Shown in pieces: positions 13,551 to 26,110 of a stretch of 64,000 bases of DNA; position 1 is the first letter of the stretch; the number at the start of each line of letters is the position of its first letter. Source of the stretch: Pelargonium x hortorum (lineage: Eukaryota > Streptophyta > Magnoliopsida > Geraniales > Geraniaceae); the NCBI GenBank assembly GCA_036897525.1, contig JAYMTJ010000025.1, positions 45,245-109,244 on the forward strand, read 5' to 3'. The notes below the pieces were generated by a model, which was not told where the DNA came from, did not search any database, and worked only from the letters and a program-made list of their open reading frames with translations. The position numbers and the translations under genes are program-made.

Positions 13551-14446
13551 AACAAGAATTTCCCCTTTTGAGCAAACGAAAAAGAATAGCTTTTTAGTAA
13601 AAAAGAGGAAGCCCTTTATACTCTATCACCGAATTCTTATTATTACTACTGAAATTTAACTGTTGTCTCCTATTTCTAATTTTTCTAGAAATTGAAAACA
13701 CAATTCTAACTACATATGAGACAACCCCTTAATATTGTCTATAATACACTTTACTTTAGTTATTCTTGATATTCCTAACCTACTGAAGTTTTCGTTTAAA
13801 TAGCTATTCTATAGTCTGCTGGGTTTATAATAATTATAATAAATGGAGTCCTTTTGCTTAAGCATAGATTGCATATCTTACATTCCGAAAAGAATTCTTA
13901 AAAGTCTTTGAGTCACAGTCGCTTTCAGAGTTATAGAGATTTAGAGGACCCCTTTTCAAATCTTATCCTACTAAAAACATTAAAAAAAGTCTTATTCTAC
14001 AGCTAACCCCGTTTGAAGCAAAACTTTTAACTTTCATAAACCGGCAATTTGACAAAGCACTAAACTTATTAGAATTTCAATTTATAAGCTTACTCTTTTT
14101 AGTACTAAAGACTCCTAAGTGAATAGTGATACATTAAAAACGAGAAAAAACTAATTCTCTTAATACTAAAAGAGGGCCCTTTTATAAGTTGACTTTCTTT
14201 GACTCTACCTAAATTTACATAATATTAAAAATCTAATTATTTATTATAAAAATTTTTTTTGTATATATTTCTATGTTATGAAGTTTTATAATCCCATTAT
14301 AACAATCAGGAGCTATTAATGAAATATTACCAGGTCAATACTTTTTGTCGGGGCAAAAGGGTTACCAGATAAGTAGATCTAAGGGCAAGCTAGAGACTGG
14401 TTTCTTGTTTCCGAAGTAAAGTGAGTATTGACAGTTTGTTTAGTCT

Positions 14447-14500
14447 TTCTTTTGGTTAGAGCACTAGTAAAAGCAGCAACATGGACATGGTTCAAAACGG
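14447..14500 (+). pseudogene. tRNA-like remnant
   Basis: TTTTGGTTAGAGCAC is a good D-arm start. ATGGACATGGTTCAAAACGG, about 25 bases on, resembles the variable loop and T-arm. The spacing is short and the T stem does not close. Identity cannot be given. Confidence 0.35.
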
Positions 14501-14999
14501 GCTTAGATAATAGAAATAGGAGTAGGAGGGATAAGATACAAACAATTTATAAGGGCCCTGCGTCTGCCAAAAAAGGAGCTTTTTTAAATATCTAGCAATG
14601 AACCCTGAATACTGAAAAAATTCCACTTAGCCTTTTAAGATCGTGGGACTTGAAAATAATAGTGTAGTAATTGACAATTTGACTCTAGTAGAAAGCAAGA
14701 ATAAGTAAAAGTAAGGTCTATGTTAGTACCTTAAGTTGTTACAAGGAAGTCCTAAAAGTTGTTAGGTCTGGCAATCTTTTAATTACAACAAGCGAGAGGC
14801 CTTTAAAGTTCTAATGCTTATGCGGGCTAAGGTAATTGTAGCTAGCTAATGACATTTCCGGTACAGAATACACAGATGAAAGAAAAGGACTTAATTAAAC
14901 CTGTCAATTGAGGTACAGTTTTCTCAAATACAAACCCTCTCTTTGGGACCTAGGAACCTCTCAGAATCCCTTCCTTTTATAATAACCTTAGATATTGTA

Positions 15000-17900
15000 G
15001 ATTAGCAGGCAATATATATAGAATGAATAAGGTAGTACAGTAAAGTTTGAAAATGGTGTTAGTTTCAGTTTCATTTGGACCATTAGAACAAAGGCCTTCA
15101 AACAAGAGCAAGAAGACCGATTGGGCACATTTTGCATTCCATTGTTTGGTGTTAGGATTAGATAGAATGAAGAAGAGGAATATTGTATCAAACCTAAGCT
15201 ACTCCTGTCTCTGTTAGAGAAGGTATGGCTCGTAAGAATGCTATGACTAAGATCCTGCATAAGAAGACTCGGAAAAGCCTTTTTTAATAATGGTTGGAAC
15301 TTGTAAATCGTGTTACTGGCTTCATATTTTTTTGGAATAGAGTTGTAGTGTAAATAATTAACTAAGAGCCCCCCTTATAGGACTTCAAATCTAGTACAGA
15401 ATATAAAGAAAAAAATGGAATTTTACAGGGCCGGTCAAACATAAAAAGAAGTCTCGCGGCTCTAGCTTTATTCCTCAGTTTTCCTCGCTTTTCTGTTACA
15501 AGAGACGTTTAAATAAAAAAAACCTTCCTTTAAGGCCTGTATGGATGCAGTATTTAGTACATCAGGGATCCCTATTAAGTTTATATTATAACAAGAAAAA
15601 TGAAGTAAGCAAACCTTGTGGTAAGAAAAAGAGTAAAAGAGTAACCGCCATTAGACAATAGATTCGCTTCCTAATAGGGGTTATTGCACAAGATAAAAAA
15701 AGTTTCGTGATATTTTTCATCTAGAAGTATTTATTTATATATCAAGTTATTCAAAAAAAGCAGATTTTAGAGTAATAAATTAATTAAGTAGTTACAAAGA
15801 TAGAGTAAGTAGGAAAGCTCAATTAATGGGTTTTTTCTTGTTCCAGAAATGCTGTTTAGTAGGATTATTAGACCTAATACCCGGACTAATAGATATGAGA
15901 ATTTCGAAAAGAGTTAACCGTCGAGGTGTATAAATAAAAAGGGTATCCTTACCCAGAAAAGCGTAAATAATTTGTGCAGTCCTCTAAATAACAGGAGAAG
16001 CTCCTAAAATGGGATACTGAAAGGAGTTTCGTAATGACAAGGCACTGATTACGTTATAGCGCACGTGGGATTCTTTAATGTTAAAATGATTCAATACTTG
16101 CCCGGAAATTCTTTTAAGCGGAATCCAAGAGTAGGGGGTAGCTTGAAGTTATTACATTGCCCTGTTATGCTATTTTTACTAAATTGGTAGTATGCTTTTC
16201 CCGAGCCATTCCTATGGTATCCGTCTACTAGAAAGGCCGGGATCAAATACATTTAGTGAAGAGCTTCTGAAGTTTAGTAACCCGCCAAGTAAATGAAATG
16301 AGTTACTCATTACTAGTACTTTTAAGAGGAAGAGCCAAGGCCTATAAATAAAGAGGTACAGTTTCAGAAAAAAAAAAGGTGGATAATAAAATAAATACAG
16401 GAAAATCAAGTGCAAAAAGTAAGGAGCCTCGCCTTAAAATAAAATAGAAAGATTTTTATTTCGGGATTCAGTAAAAAAGCACAGAGCTACTGTTAGCATT
16501 TTGAAGGGGCTTTTAGTTTAGTACGATAATAGAGCATTCTAACCCTTTTCGGTTAGGGTTCCTCATTAGTTAAAACTTCACCTCTTAGAAATAGGGATTC
16601 CTTTAACTGCGATAGGGCCATTACTTAGGCTCAACTTGTTTCGGTTTATTTTATAAGCGTACTACGACCCAAGAGTACTCGATAAGATATCCGCATACCA
16701 TAAGAGTTTACACCTGATCAACTACTTAACATTAACTCAGTATCCCTAGATTCTCCCAACCCGTTTGAAAAGCCAGTCGCTTCGAATGAATTTACTGAAG
16801 TAGAATACTCTATTCTGGGTTAGAGATAACCAATTCCTTGTGACTGCCATAAAGCTTCCTGCGAAGATAGTAAAAGTAAATCCTGTTTAACTTGTTTGGG
16901 CAAGATATCATCCTGCTGTCTATTGAACTTAGCTCATTTTTAGATACTAAGCTCTATACGCTTTTCTTGTAGCGCCAGCTCGATTGTGTCTATATTCCCT
17001 AAAATACCTTACTACTAAGAGGTACTCCACAAGCTTTTAATAAGCTAATTGAGTTAAGTTGTTAAGGTAATAAAATAAGTAACAAGGAATTATTAGTAAT
17101 AAATAGGTTAAGTTTGCTAGGTATTCCTCTCATGGGGTTTGTCTGCTTGGGATACCTGAATTAACGACTTTGTCAGCTATTCTCAAGTAAGGTTTCCTTC
17201 TGCTAGAGGACCTTAATTAGCTTCCATTGGTAAATAAACCAGGCTTTCCGATGAAAGAAATCAAATGTTTCAAATAAAGTTTTTGTCAATAACTCCTAAT
17301 TAAAGTAAAGAGCGACTCCCGGATCAAAGCAAAAACAAAAAAAAAAAAGGAGACTAAAGAATTTTTGTATGTTAGAAACAGGGTGCTCATACTAAGCCAA
17401 ACTATGATATCGCTTATATGAAGTAAAATCAAAAATTTGAGAGTGAGGAAAATGCCAGTAAGTTTAGATATCAACCCAGGTTGGGTACTCGGTAATGCAA
17501 GAGCTCCGTCCGTTGAAAGTTACTCAAGTCGACCTCTTTTTTCTTACTATAAGTAAGTCCCACTCCATATAGAATGACAAGAAGAAAAATACTGTTCTTC
17601 GCTCCAGATTGAAGTTAGTCCTATACTATATAGAGTTTGGTCTTTCCTCGAGTTCTTTAGTAGAGCGCAGTTGGATTAATATAAGGAGTCCTTCGGGGTA
17701 AACTTTGCTTACATAGAATTTGGATCTTGATATGAATTGCCCTAGTCTGTTCTATTCTACCCCAAAAAGAGAAGTCTGAACTACAATTTCATAACTTAAA
17801 CGACCCCCTCTCCGACTCATGAATTACCAAGAGCTTACATCTTGAGGAATATCTTATACTAGACTAACAGAACTCAAGTTGAAACCAGCTTATAGGGTTA

Positions 17901-20900
17901 GGGTAGTATTAAGGTAAGGTCAACCATCCTATTTCATAGACTTTTACTGGAGAATCCCCATTACATGATTACAAGAATCCACTTAACCTAGAAGAGATAC
18001 CCATATCAAGCAACCCTTATATATAAGTTATATAACTTTCAAAGTTTTGAAAAACTAGTTCTAAATTATTTAGAAGGTCAAAAGCGTTCATTACCGCTTC
18101 TTTTATAGATGGAAAAGAGCCCGCCAATTAGGAAGACTTAGACTTTTTCTATATGTTTTGTTACTAGTTTTTTTTACCTGTGCTAAATTTCCCTGCAAAG
18201 GGGGGCCTCCTAGTGGAATTTAAGAGTATTTCGTAGTAAAGTGAAATTTTAGTTTTTTTTAAACACATCACATAGAGCTCCTTAAGATTATCCGCTTAGA
18301 TCGGAATCATTCATTCTATCAGCACCACTTTCTCAAGCACTATCTGCGGGACTCCCTACACTGTTCGAATCATCTTCTAACCTTCAATAGTTAAGAAGGA
18401 ATGGGAAGCTAGTGAATGAATCAGAACCGGTACTAGGAAACAAACTAAAGCTAGGAATATAGTAGCTAGATAATAAAAGCTAGATAATAAATGGGTGTTT
18501 CTGTAAAGCTCTTGGATACTATCGAAGAGGAAAGGCACTAAACGATCCTGAATTGATGGGAAGAACTTAACCGGAATCCAAATAAAGCTAGGAAATGCAA
18601 TCAATATAGGGTGTTTCAGTTGCAAGGGCAAGGTTTCGAATCTAGAAATAATCAAAAAGCAGTAGGAGTACCCCGGTCAAACTAATAATCAGAGCATAAC
18701 CTAGGGGTATAGGAATACCTACTTAAAAGCTAAAGTGAGCGTTTTCGGGGAGTATTCAAATTCTTAAGATAGGCTTGAGTTTTAAAAGTAAAAGGATTCC
18801 CTTAGGTTTAAGGTGGTTGGTTTTTAGTTACATTTGTTAAAGAGTGTACTGCTCAGTCTCTAGCCTGTAAGTTTCTTGTAAATGATAGAGGAAGGCTAAA
18901 GCTTACTTTATATATATTAGTTTAATATTTGGTAAAGAGATCCGTCCTTACTATAAGTGGAGAAAAACCCTCCACTCCAAACTAGGTTGTTTAGTAATAA
19001 AGCCTAAGAAGTATAGTATATAGTCAGTGCATCTATATTATTGTAATTACAGGTTTTCACTGAACAGGGTGCTATAAATAAACTAAGTAACTAAGTCATC
19101 AGGGAAGGGTGTCTAAATAAGCTTAACCTCTTTTAGAAGCACCATAAACCAAGAGCTCTGTAGCCCCTATTTATAGAGTATACATAGAGGAGTTCTTTGA
19201 CTTGGCTGGGTTTTTTTTATAACTAAGAAAACTAAAATGACTGGCTGGGGTTTGCCCTCTAAATTGCAGTTAGTTGTACACTTTTTTTGTGGGTTATCCT
19301 ACACCCAACCGAGATATTTGACATTTTAGTATATGCTTGATTACTCTAACGAAGTAGTGCTTTTGCCTTGCAGTCTTTAACGAGAGAACGAGAGAGCCTA
19401 GTTACCTTCTGAGGAGAAGCGAAATAAAAGTTAATAATACTTAGCTAGAGGGCCCCTCTTATTTCTTTTTAGAGTTATTCAAGTCTTAATAGTCCTCTTT
19501 TATAGCCCTTTATTATATTATATACCTTACCCAGAAATACCCAAAAGGAAATCCCTTGATGAGGGTACGTTATATCGCTTATATTATATTCTATTTAAGG
19601 GGCGCCTAAGCAAAGGTATCAAAAAAACAAGAATAAAGTTTAGGAAATATCCTAGATTAGACTAAACATATACGGAAACTCCCGATTATTATTGAATTAT
19701 TTGAACTTCTAAATTTAGTCAGAATCAATTTTAGAGTCAGGTAGGACACGTGTTTTCTCGGGTAAGGGATTTACTCGATTCGCAGTGATTGATAAAGCTT
19801 CCTCTCTAACTGAAGGAGCCCTGTTTCGCTAATTACGGGATTGTAAGAACAGGGAGCTATAGCGAATCTTTTCAAAGTTACTCGAGATTTTATTTAAACC
19901 TATGAGTCAATAAATTTCTTGCCTAAGCACTACCAAGAAAGAAATTTATCTTATTAGAGAGGGCCGCCATAAAAATGAGTTATAATATTCTGTATTCTTG
20001 CTTTCCAGGTTTCAGAGTCTAGTTTTAGATCGGTTAGGATGCTTTAAGATGCAGTTTTCCCATATTCAGGATAAAGAGGATTTTTTCCTAGAAAAAACGA
20101 GTGCCCTTTGCTTGATTAAGATTAATCACAGGTATATTTGTAAGAAACTTTTGGGTGTTAAAATCTGGGAGGAGTTCCCTCTTTGGGTAGGATTTTAGCT
20201 CTTGCAAGCGGGTTAGACTAACGTTTAGTTGATAGTTGAGGTAGTGTAAGCACAAGATAATGATACCCATTGATTTAATTAGTCAAGCAATTTCTTTGAC
20301 TTGCATCGAACACCCTCGGATTACTTAGGGTTTAGAAAGGCAGGAACCGCCTTTTTATTCTTTTTTTAAGAAGATTATAGACTTCTAGTTAAACAGTAAC
20401 GAAAGCACTAGAAGAGATAATTAAAGATAAAAGTCAAAGAAAGTAGGAATTAAGCGGACTCCTTTTAAGAATTCATTCCTATCAAAGCTTGCTTAGTCGC
20501 ACAGATAACTAACTAGTTGTAATAACCCAGCATTTTGAGCTAAAGCATTCATCTTATTTTGACTTTATGTACTTAATAAAAGTAGATAGAATCAAGGTCT
20601 TTTTAAGGAACTAGCCTTATCCTTATACTCTAAATTTTCAGTTTTGTGTAGTAACTATACTAGGGGTTTAAGGGAGAGGATTCCCAAAGTATAGGTTTTT
20701 TGTGAGCTCCTCGTGATACTTATACCTAAGAATTAACTAGATTTACTAATACTTCAAACTAACTCTTATACATTGTTACAAGATTTGCCCCGTTTTATTG
20801 TAGAATATACTTTGACTTTGACTATTTATAACGTACTCGTTTAAATAATCGTGGACCGGAATTCTAAATAGGTTAAGTAAGGCTCCCTACAGGGTTTTTT

Positions 20901-21999
20901 AAAGTACCTCTTTGTTTTTTTGACCTTCTATATTCTATAGGTATAGAAATAGTTATGAATGATCGATCAGCTGTGGTACAAATGTATGCATCTCGCCTCG
21001 GAATAACCCTAATCTAGCTTTCTTTTTTCTATTTTTGAATAGATTTCATTGCTGTAGAGACTTTTTACAAAACCCAATTCTAGGCCAAGTTTACAAGGAT
21101 AAGAAAAGGGACTGTAAAAGCACATAAAGTAAGAATTAAGGGAAGTTGTTCTCTATCAAAAGATTATCCCCTATACGGACAGGTTTTTTTATGATTCATA
21201 GGACTTCTGAAATCGGATAATAACTGAATCACTTGACTTAGCTAGAGTATATAGAGTTAATCTCGGATTTTACTTAATACTTAATCTACAAATTCCTTTT
21301 TGCTTGCTTTCTTATGTTAATGTTTTAACTAATTTATCCCTTATGATTAAGTCGATTTGATGCACTTGAAATTAGATCTTCATAACGAATATACAAGAGT
21401 AACTAGAGTAATACGATATTTTCAAATAGAATTATAGCATTTATATAGGATTTCATACCTTTGGAAACACAATAGAGAATAAGGACTCCGTTAGAAGATT
21501 CGAAGATACGCCTGTTGACAAACTTTATTTAGATTTAGAAGAATAAATAGATTGTATATAGTACTTCCGATCTGTTGTTTAATTTAAAGAGACGGCGTAT
21601 ATAAATAAATAAATATAAGCACAAGTTATTGCCGATCCAAAATTTTTTTGAAGAAAATGGGGCGCTCTTAGATAAATGTTTACTAAATTCTGGGTTAGCC
21701 GTTTTTGTGATTGATTCGTCGAGAAATAAATATGAGAGTGTGGGAATCTAGATTAAAGGTAATACTGTACTGGGAGTATATATAACAAAAGAGAATCTAT
21801 CATTGATCCTGCAAGCACTTAGGTATCCTTCATTTTCTTAACCATAATAGCACGCAGTACAATAAAAAAAAAAATCCCGGTGCTTTACTTTTCGAAATAA
21901 AGCGTATTCTGAGCCCTGGTTTAAGTTATGTATCCGAATCTCAGCACTAAGCGAAGTACTTTCTCCTATAAAAGAGTCCTTTGCAATTCCATTATCTCA
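15000..21999. other. Gene-free stretch
   Basis: No gene is seen. It holds the longest ATG frame of the window (18377-18655, minus, 92 codons), whose C-terminal third is hydrophobic and could span a membrane once. It has no recognised family, no coding neighbour and a length expected by chance. Slippage duplications occur (18464-18491). No tRNA-like T-arm or longer repeat was found here. Confidence 0.65.
18464..18491. repeat. 14-bp perfect tandem duplication
   Basis: AGCTAGATAATAAA occurs twice with no spacer (18464-18477 and 18478-18491). A recent slippage or end-joining duplication; no function implied. Confidence 0.9.
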
Positions 22000-22496
22000 A
22001 GTTTTATTTATATACTTACATTTACTGGATCCAGGCTGTTATACTGATTGCCCAGGCCACCCTTTCAATATTATTAAATATTGACAGAAGGGACCTCTTT
22101 TCCAGATGCCGAAAGTTCAAATATCAAAATACCCCGAATCGAAGCTTTAAAAAAGGCAACTCGTATCATAGACCATTTATATACATAATAAACAGACAGT
22201 ACCCCGCCTAACAGAAACTCACTTCATTTACTTAAATATCTAATCTAAAGAAATTTTTTATAAGGTAGCTCCTTTGTTTGTTTTAAGTCATTCATATTAT
22301 GACTCTCCCCTTTTCTTTTACAAACCTCGTTTAAGGATAATCTTACAAATACAAACAAAGTCTTACTATATTATATATCTTGCCCTGTGAATGATTAAGG
22401 ATGTATGAAGTTGTCATAAAAATCACTTAGATAAAAAGGGAAATTGAAATTTTATAAACTATCCGGTATATCTTAAATGCTCCATCTGGACGAATG

Positions 22497-22560
22497 AATG
22501 ACAAGTAGTAGAGCAGAGTCATTTGGTAGGAAATGTCATAGGTTCTATCTTAACTACCCT
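22497..22560 (+). pseudogene. tRNA-like remnant (tRNA-Pro-like)
   Basis: AGTAGTAGAGCAGAG is D-arm-like. CATTT..AAATG then forms an anticodon-type stem around TTTGGTA, where the TGG of a proline anticodon would sit. GTCATAGGTTCTATC follows as variable loop and T-arm start. From memory, the TTTGG..AAATGTCA.AGGTTC order is close to organellar tRNA-Pro(UGG). The anticodon loop is one base short, the T-loop consensus TTCRA is broken (TTCTA), and the acceptor is missing. Confidence 0.45.
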
Positions 22561-23297
22561 ATATAAGGAATACTAAGAAAGGAGACTGAGGGAATCAGTT
22601 ACATTAATTTTGAAAACTTCTCATGCAATGCGATAGTTAAGTGATCGAGTTATAGGAAATTTCTATTCTAGTCCAGATGTGAAAAAAGGAAAAAGTCTGG
22701 ACTCTTGTTTTGCGTGCCTTTTGCTAAGGATTGCTTTTCAAATTATACTGTAAATTGAAGTGTTTTTAGTTTTCAAGGCTTATGGAATGTTCTTTTCTAA
22801 TCTTTTCGTTTCGTTTCGGATCACATATTCTTTATATGCCCTTCTTTAATCTAATTAAGTTCTAAGTAAGAGCGCGTTGAAATAGGATATGCACTAATAA
22901 AAAAGACCTTGTACTTTCTTTAACTAGTATTTTAAATATTTTAACTAAGTCATTTTTCTCTTTACTAAATACCCCGTAACTGGGGCTTGTCTTGTTACAA
23001 AAGAGATCCTCTCGAGAATTTTTGTATATATAGACTACGACTGGGCCCTATAGTACTAAAACATAACAGAAAAATCTTGTATCAAACTAGAATACTATCT
23101 TATTTTTTGCTTTTGGGAAAGAGTTGATATAAGTTATTTGCTTTCACAAGCCTGTAGTAATGTGCGAGGAGTAAAGTTAAAGTATATGCTTTAGGAGCTG
23201 TGCCCTTCGACTTTCTGCATCACAATGCCGGGATTTTTCTTTCTTTTTTTAAGTAGCGGAATACAAAAGCCGTTCTTATCGAGAAACTAAAGATATG

Positions 23298-23318
23298 TAC
23301 GAGGGTTCGAACCCATTC
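23298..23318 (+). pseudogene. isolated T-arm-like sequence
   Basis: ACGAGGGTTCGAACCCATT has the T-loop TTCGAAC and GG/CC closing pairs, but the outer stem pairs fail and no D-arm, anticodon arm or acceptor is found upstream. Possible tRNA 3' fragment. GGGTTCGAACCC is also its own reverse complement, so it may simply be one of the window's short palindromes. Confidence 0.3.
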
Positions 23319-23542
23319 ATTCTACTTGTAGAATACTTATTTGTCCTATTCTTGCTTTTTATGAATCTACTTTTATTTAACAGTCTGCCCCATTTATATA
23401 CCTAATATAATCCATAATTTTCAGAAACTAGTATTCATTTAGTAGAAGCTGTGTTATTTCGTGCTATGAAATTAACGAACTTTATCTCCTGAGTCCCTAG
23501 GAAAGCGACAAAAATAATCGAAACTCTATAATACAAAACATT

Positions 23543-23590
23543 CAGGCTTAAAGCGGCAGCACAGAGGTTCGAATCTTATTATCCTTGCGA
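23543..23590 (+). pseudogene. tRNA-like 3' remnant
   Basis: GGCTTAAAGCGGCAGCA resembles a D-arm of the serine/tyrosine type. It runs directly into AGAGGTTCGAATCTTAT, whose T-arm pairs at four of five positions counting one G-T. The anticodon arm is missing, as if deleted, and no acceptor partner is found. Confidence 0.35.
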
Positions 23591-23691
23591 GCACTTTATA
23601 GGTCAAATATCTCCTTGTTTAAATTCTGTAGTTTCAATTCAATGAAATAGCTAAGAGGACCCAGCTAGGCAAACAATTGTTAGAAAAAGGT

Positions 23692-23722
23692 GCTTGACAT
23701 ATATATGTCAAAGCTTTTTTTT
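23692..23722 (+). terminator. Palindrome followed by T8 (terminator-like)
   Basis: TTGACATATATATGTCAA (23694-23711) is an 18-bp perfect palindrome. Flanking GC pairs extend the stem past a one-base bulge, and eight T residues follow (23715-23722). The shape is that of a factor-independent terminator, but the stem is AT-rich and there is no gene upstream to end. It may equally be a simple palindrome. Confidence 0.3.
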
Positions 23723-26010
23723 CATTAATTTAAGGGATGTTTGCAGTTCTAAATGCTCCTCAGTACTCCTTCGAAGTTGATCGGGGGTAACTGCAAGTTG
23801 TATGATAGAGGGAGCAAGCTCAGCCAAGTCTCATAAGCAGTATCTCTTAGTTTTAGTTTTGATCGGCGTAGGTCTAAACATTTGTTTTTATCAATTCAAT
23901 TTCCTTTTGTCTTAGGACAAATAAAAGGAACACAAATACCCTAGAATAGAAAGTCATCCACTCAAACAAACCACAAGCAACAAACCCTTATTCTATACAC
24001 CCGGTTTGCTCATAGCAAAAAAAAATACGGGTACTCTAAACTAGTGAGCATTTGCTTCTTATCTTACCTTAACCTAGTAAGTCCCTCATATACCTACCTA
24101 CTTAAGTTAAAGACTTAAAGACAGTTCAGTGAGAATCTAAATTTTTTTTTTATTTTGGCATCTCTTATATATATTTTATAAGATAAGGATACTAATTACA
24201 GGTTATTTTAGTGGTGATACATAATACGGAAATACAAAAATTTTGAGGCTAGTCCTAAAACCTTTAATATTAACTGGATTGAACGGCATTCTAGACTCAT
24301 AGCCCAAGCGGAAAGAAAAGGTTCATTTTTCAAAGTTTTACTCTAGTTTGTAGAATCCCTTCGCGTAATTTAAAGCTATAGTTCAAAATTCCTGTTAATT
24401 ACACAAGATGTATACTTGAAAAGGGATGCTACCTTCTCGGAGTAGTCCAATTTAATTAATAAAGAGGTTTATCTGATAACACTACAAGGCATACAGAATA
24501 ACCACTCCCGCAGTGAGCAAATTTGACCTATAAAGTTTAAAGCAGCGTTCCCCGGAGTACAGGCTCCTTAATAAGGCGAGAGGCTCGCAAGTACAGTACA
24601 TGTGAATAGCCATTTTATATATTAAAGATCCAAGGAAAAAAAGCACAAAATGTAGAATCATACTCGGCAGTAGTTAAAGATGCGTTATAGGACACTTATC
24701 AAACAAAATAAGGCCTAGAATTGATTTGGTACAATTTTTGTCTTTTGATTGATATAAGTTAATACAGGACTAGTATATCTTGTTACAAAGGGTTAATATT
24801 TATATGCTTTGTATTGCAGGGATACTTGTTTTTTTACTATATAGTGTCTCCGGCTAGGAAGACTCGCCGCCAGATTCTATTTCAAAATGAAATTAGGTCT
24901 AATAAAGTCTCTCATTTTAATACAGCACGATAAAAAAAAAAGCTAAGAACAAGACCCTGACCCACCCCTCTTTCGAAATAAAACAGGGTTACCCCGCTCG
25001 CTATAAAAATTGAGAAATAACAGAGCTCCTCCTAAGTACATAAACAACTAAACTCTCATATTTATTTTATTACTTAACGAGTTTCCTCGGATTTGAGTTG
25101 CCAAACTACCACCACGAAAAGTTACCGAATACCTCCTTTAATTAATCTGACTGAGTTTCTTTCCAAAAACAAAAAGAAGTACTCTAACCCCGTCGGTAAT
25201 AGAAATGACATGCACATTATCTAAAGAGAAACCTTGCTTAACGTGTTGCTGGCCCGTCTTTATTTTATATATGACAAACAAACACTTATTTTGTTTGTAG
25301 GATCGGATAAAGTTTACGAAGATAATATAAGGACCCTGTAGGCAATGGGCTATACTTCATTCAAGAAGTTTAACAACGACCCTACCTGAAAGGGGGCTTA
25401 GGCTACAACAAACAATAAGAAGAAGAAGGCGCATAAGGAAAAAGGGTTCTACTAAAGTAGGTTTAGTTGTAAAGAAGCCTCGTAAGATACAGAATAAGAG
25501 TACTGCACCTAAGTAAAAGCTCATAAAACAGGTAAGAACAAAGCTATCAGGAGTATGAAAACAAGGGTACAGAAAGCAAGTACTACAAAACAAACAGGTA
25601 TGAAGAGCGGGGAAGAAGACTATTTCTAAAGGAAGCTAGTAAGTATAAGTAGAGCTGTGAGTTTGTTTTTTGTTATCTTTCTAAGTCAGTTTTTTTAAGT
25701 AAATGAGGTTAAAGTTTTTTTGTTGTTGACTGCCATAGTGTAAGGGTTATAGATAAGTAACTTCTGTTTCGTTAAAGTCCTTACCTTAGAAGAGCCTGTG
25801 TCTAGAGTTTGTTTCTAGTCAACCGATTTTACAATAGAAAAGCTTTACTGTGAACTTGAGTTATGAGAGAACCCTTAAAAGGAACTCCTGTTGAAAGTTC
25901 CGAGCAAAATCCCCTACCCCAGAATATAATATAAAGAACTCTATCCAATAAACGGATTCCTTTGCACTAAAGGCAAAATTCCTTCTATTTATAATGGAGC
26001 CAAGACTTCT

Positions 26011-26049
26011 TTTCTCGAGCTATCTTGATTTTTCTCGAGCTATCTTGAT
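26011..26049. repeat. 20-bp tandem duplication
   Basis: TTTCTCGAGCTATCTTGATT (26011-26030) is followed immediately by a second copy that matches for 19 bases (26031-26049). A recent local duplication. Confidence 0.95.
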
Positions 26050-26090
26050 AAGGTTTTACAATTGCGGACGGGCCTCTTATGATTTTCCAA

Positions 26091-26110
26091 AGCAGGAATT
26101 GAATCCAGGG
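26091..26110 (-). pseudogene. isolated T-arm-like sequence
   Basis: On the minus strand CCTGGATTCAATTCC resembles a T-arm with GG/CC pairs around ATTCAATT. No other tRNA arms are identifiable nearby, so this may be chance. Confidence 0.2.

Larger units (their letters stand above)
10000..14999. other. Gene-free stretch rich in tRNA-like remnants
   Basis: No protein-coding gene is seen. The longest frame is 90 codons at 14988-15260 (minus), with no recognisable domain. Six tRNA-like pieces lie between 10.0 and 14.5 kb (near 10018, 10329, 10707, 12076, 13471 and 14447), more than in any other 5 kb here. They are separate, on both strands and not obviously copies of each other. The rest is AT-rich DNA with scattered GG..CC near-palindromes. 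Confidence 0.65.

Noticed and set aside
18377-18655. 92-codon minus-strand frame with a hydrophobic C-terminal third, the longest in the window
   Set aside because: This length is expected by chance at this composition. It has no recognised family, no coding neighbour and no evident ribosome-binding context.
25357-25593. 78-codon minus-strand hydrophobic, cysteine-rich frame
   Set aside because: The plus strand here is simply rich in AAGAAG/ACAAA, which reads as hydrophobic residues in reverse. No family recognised.
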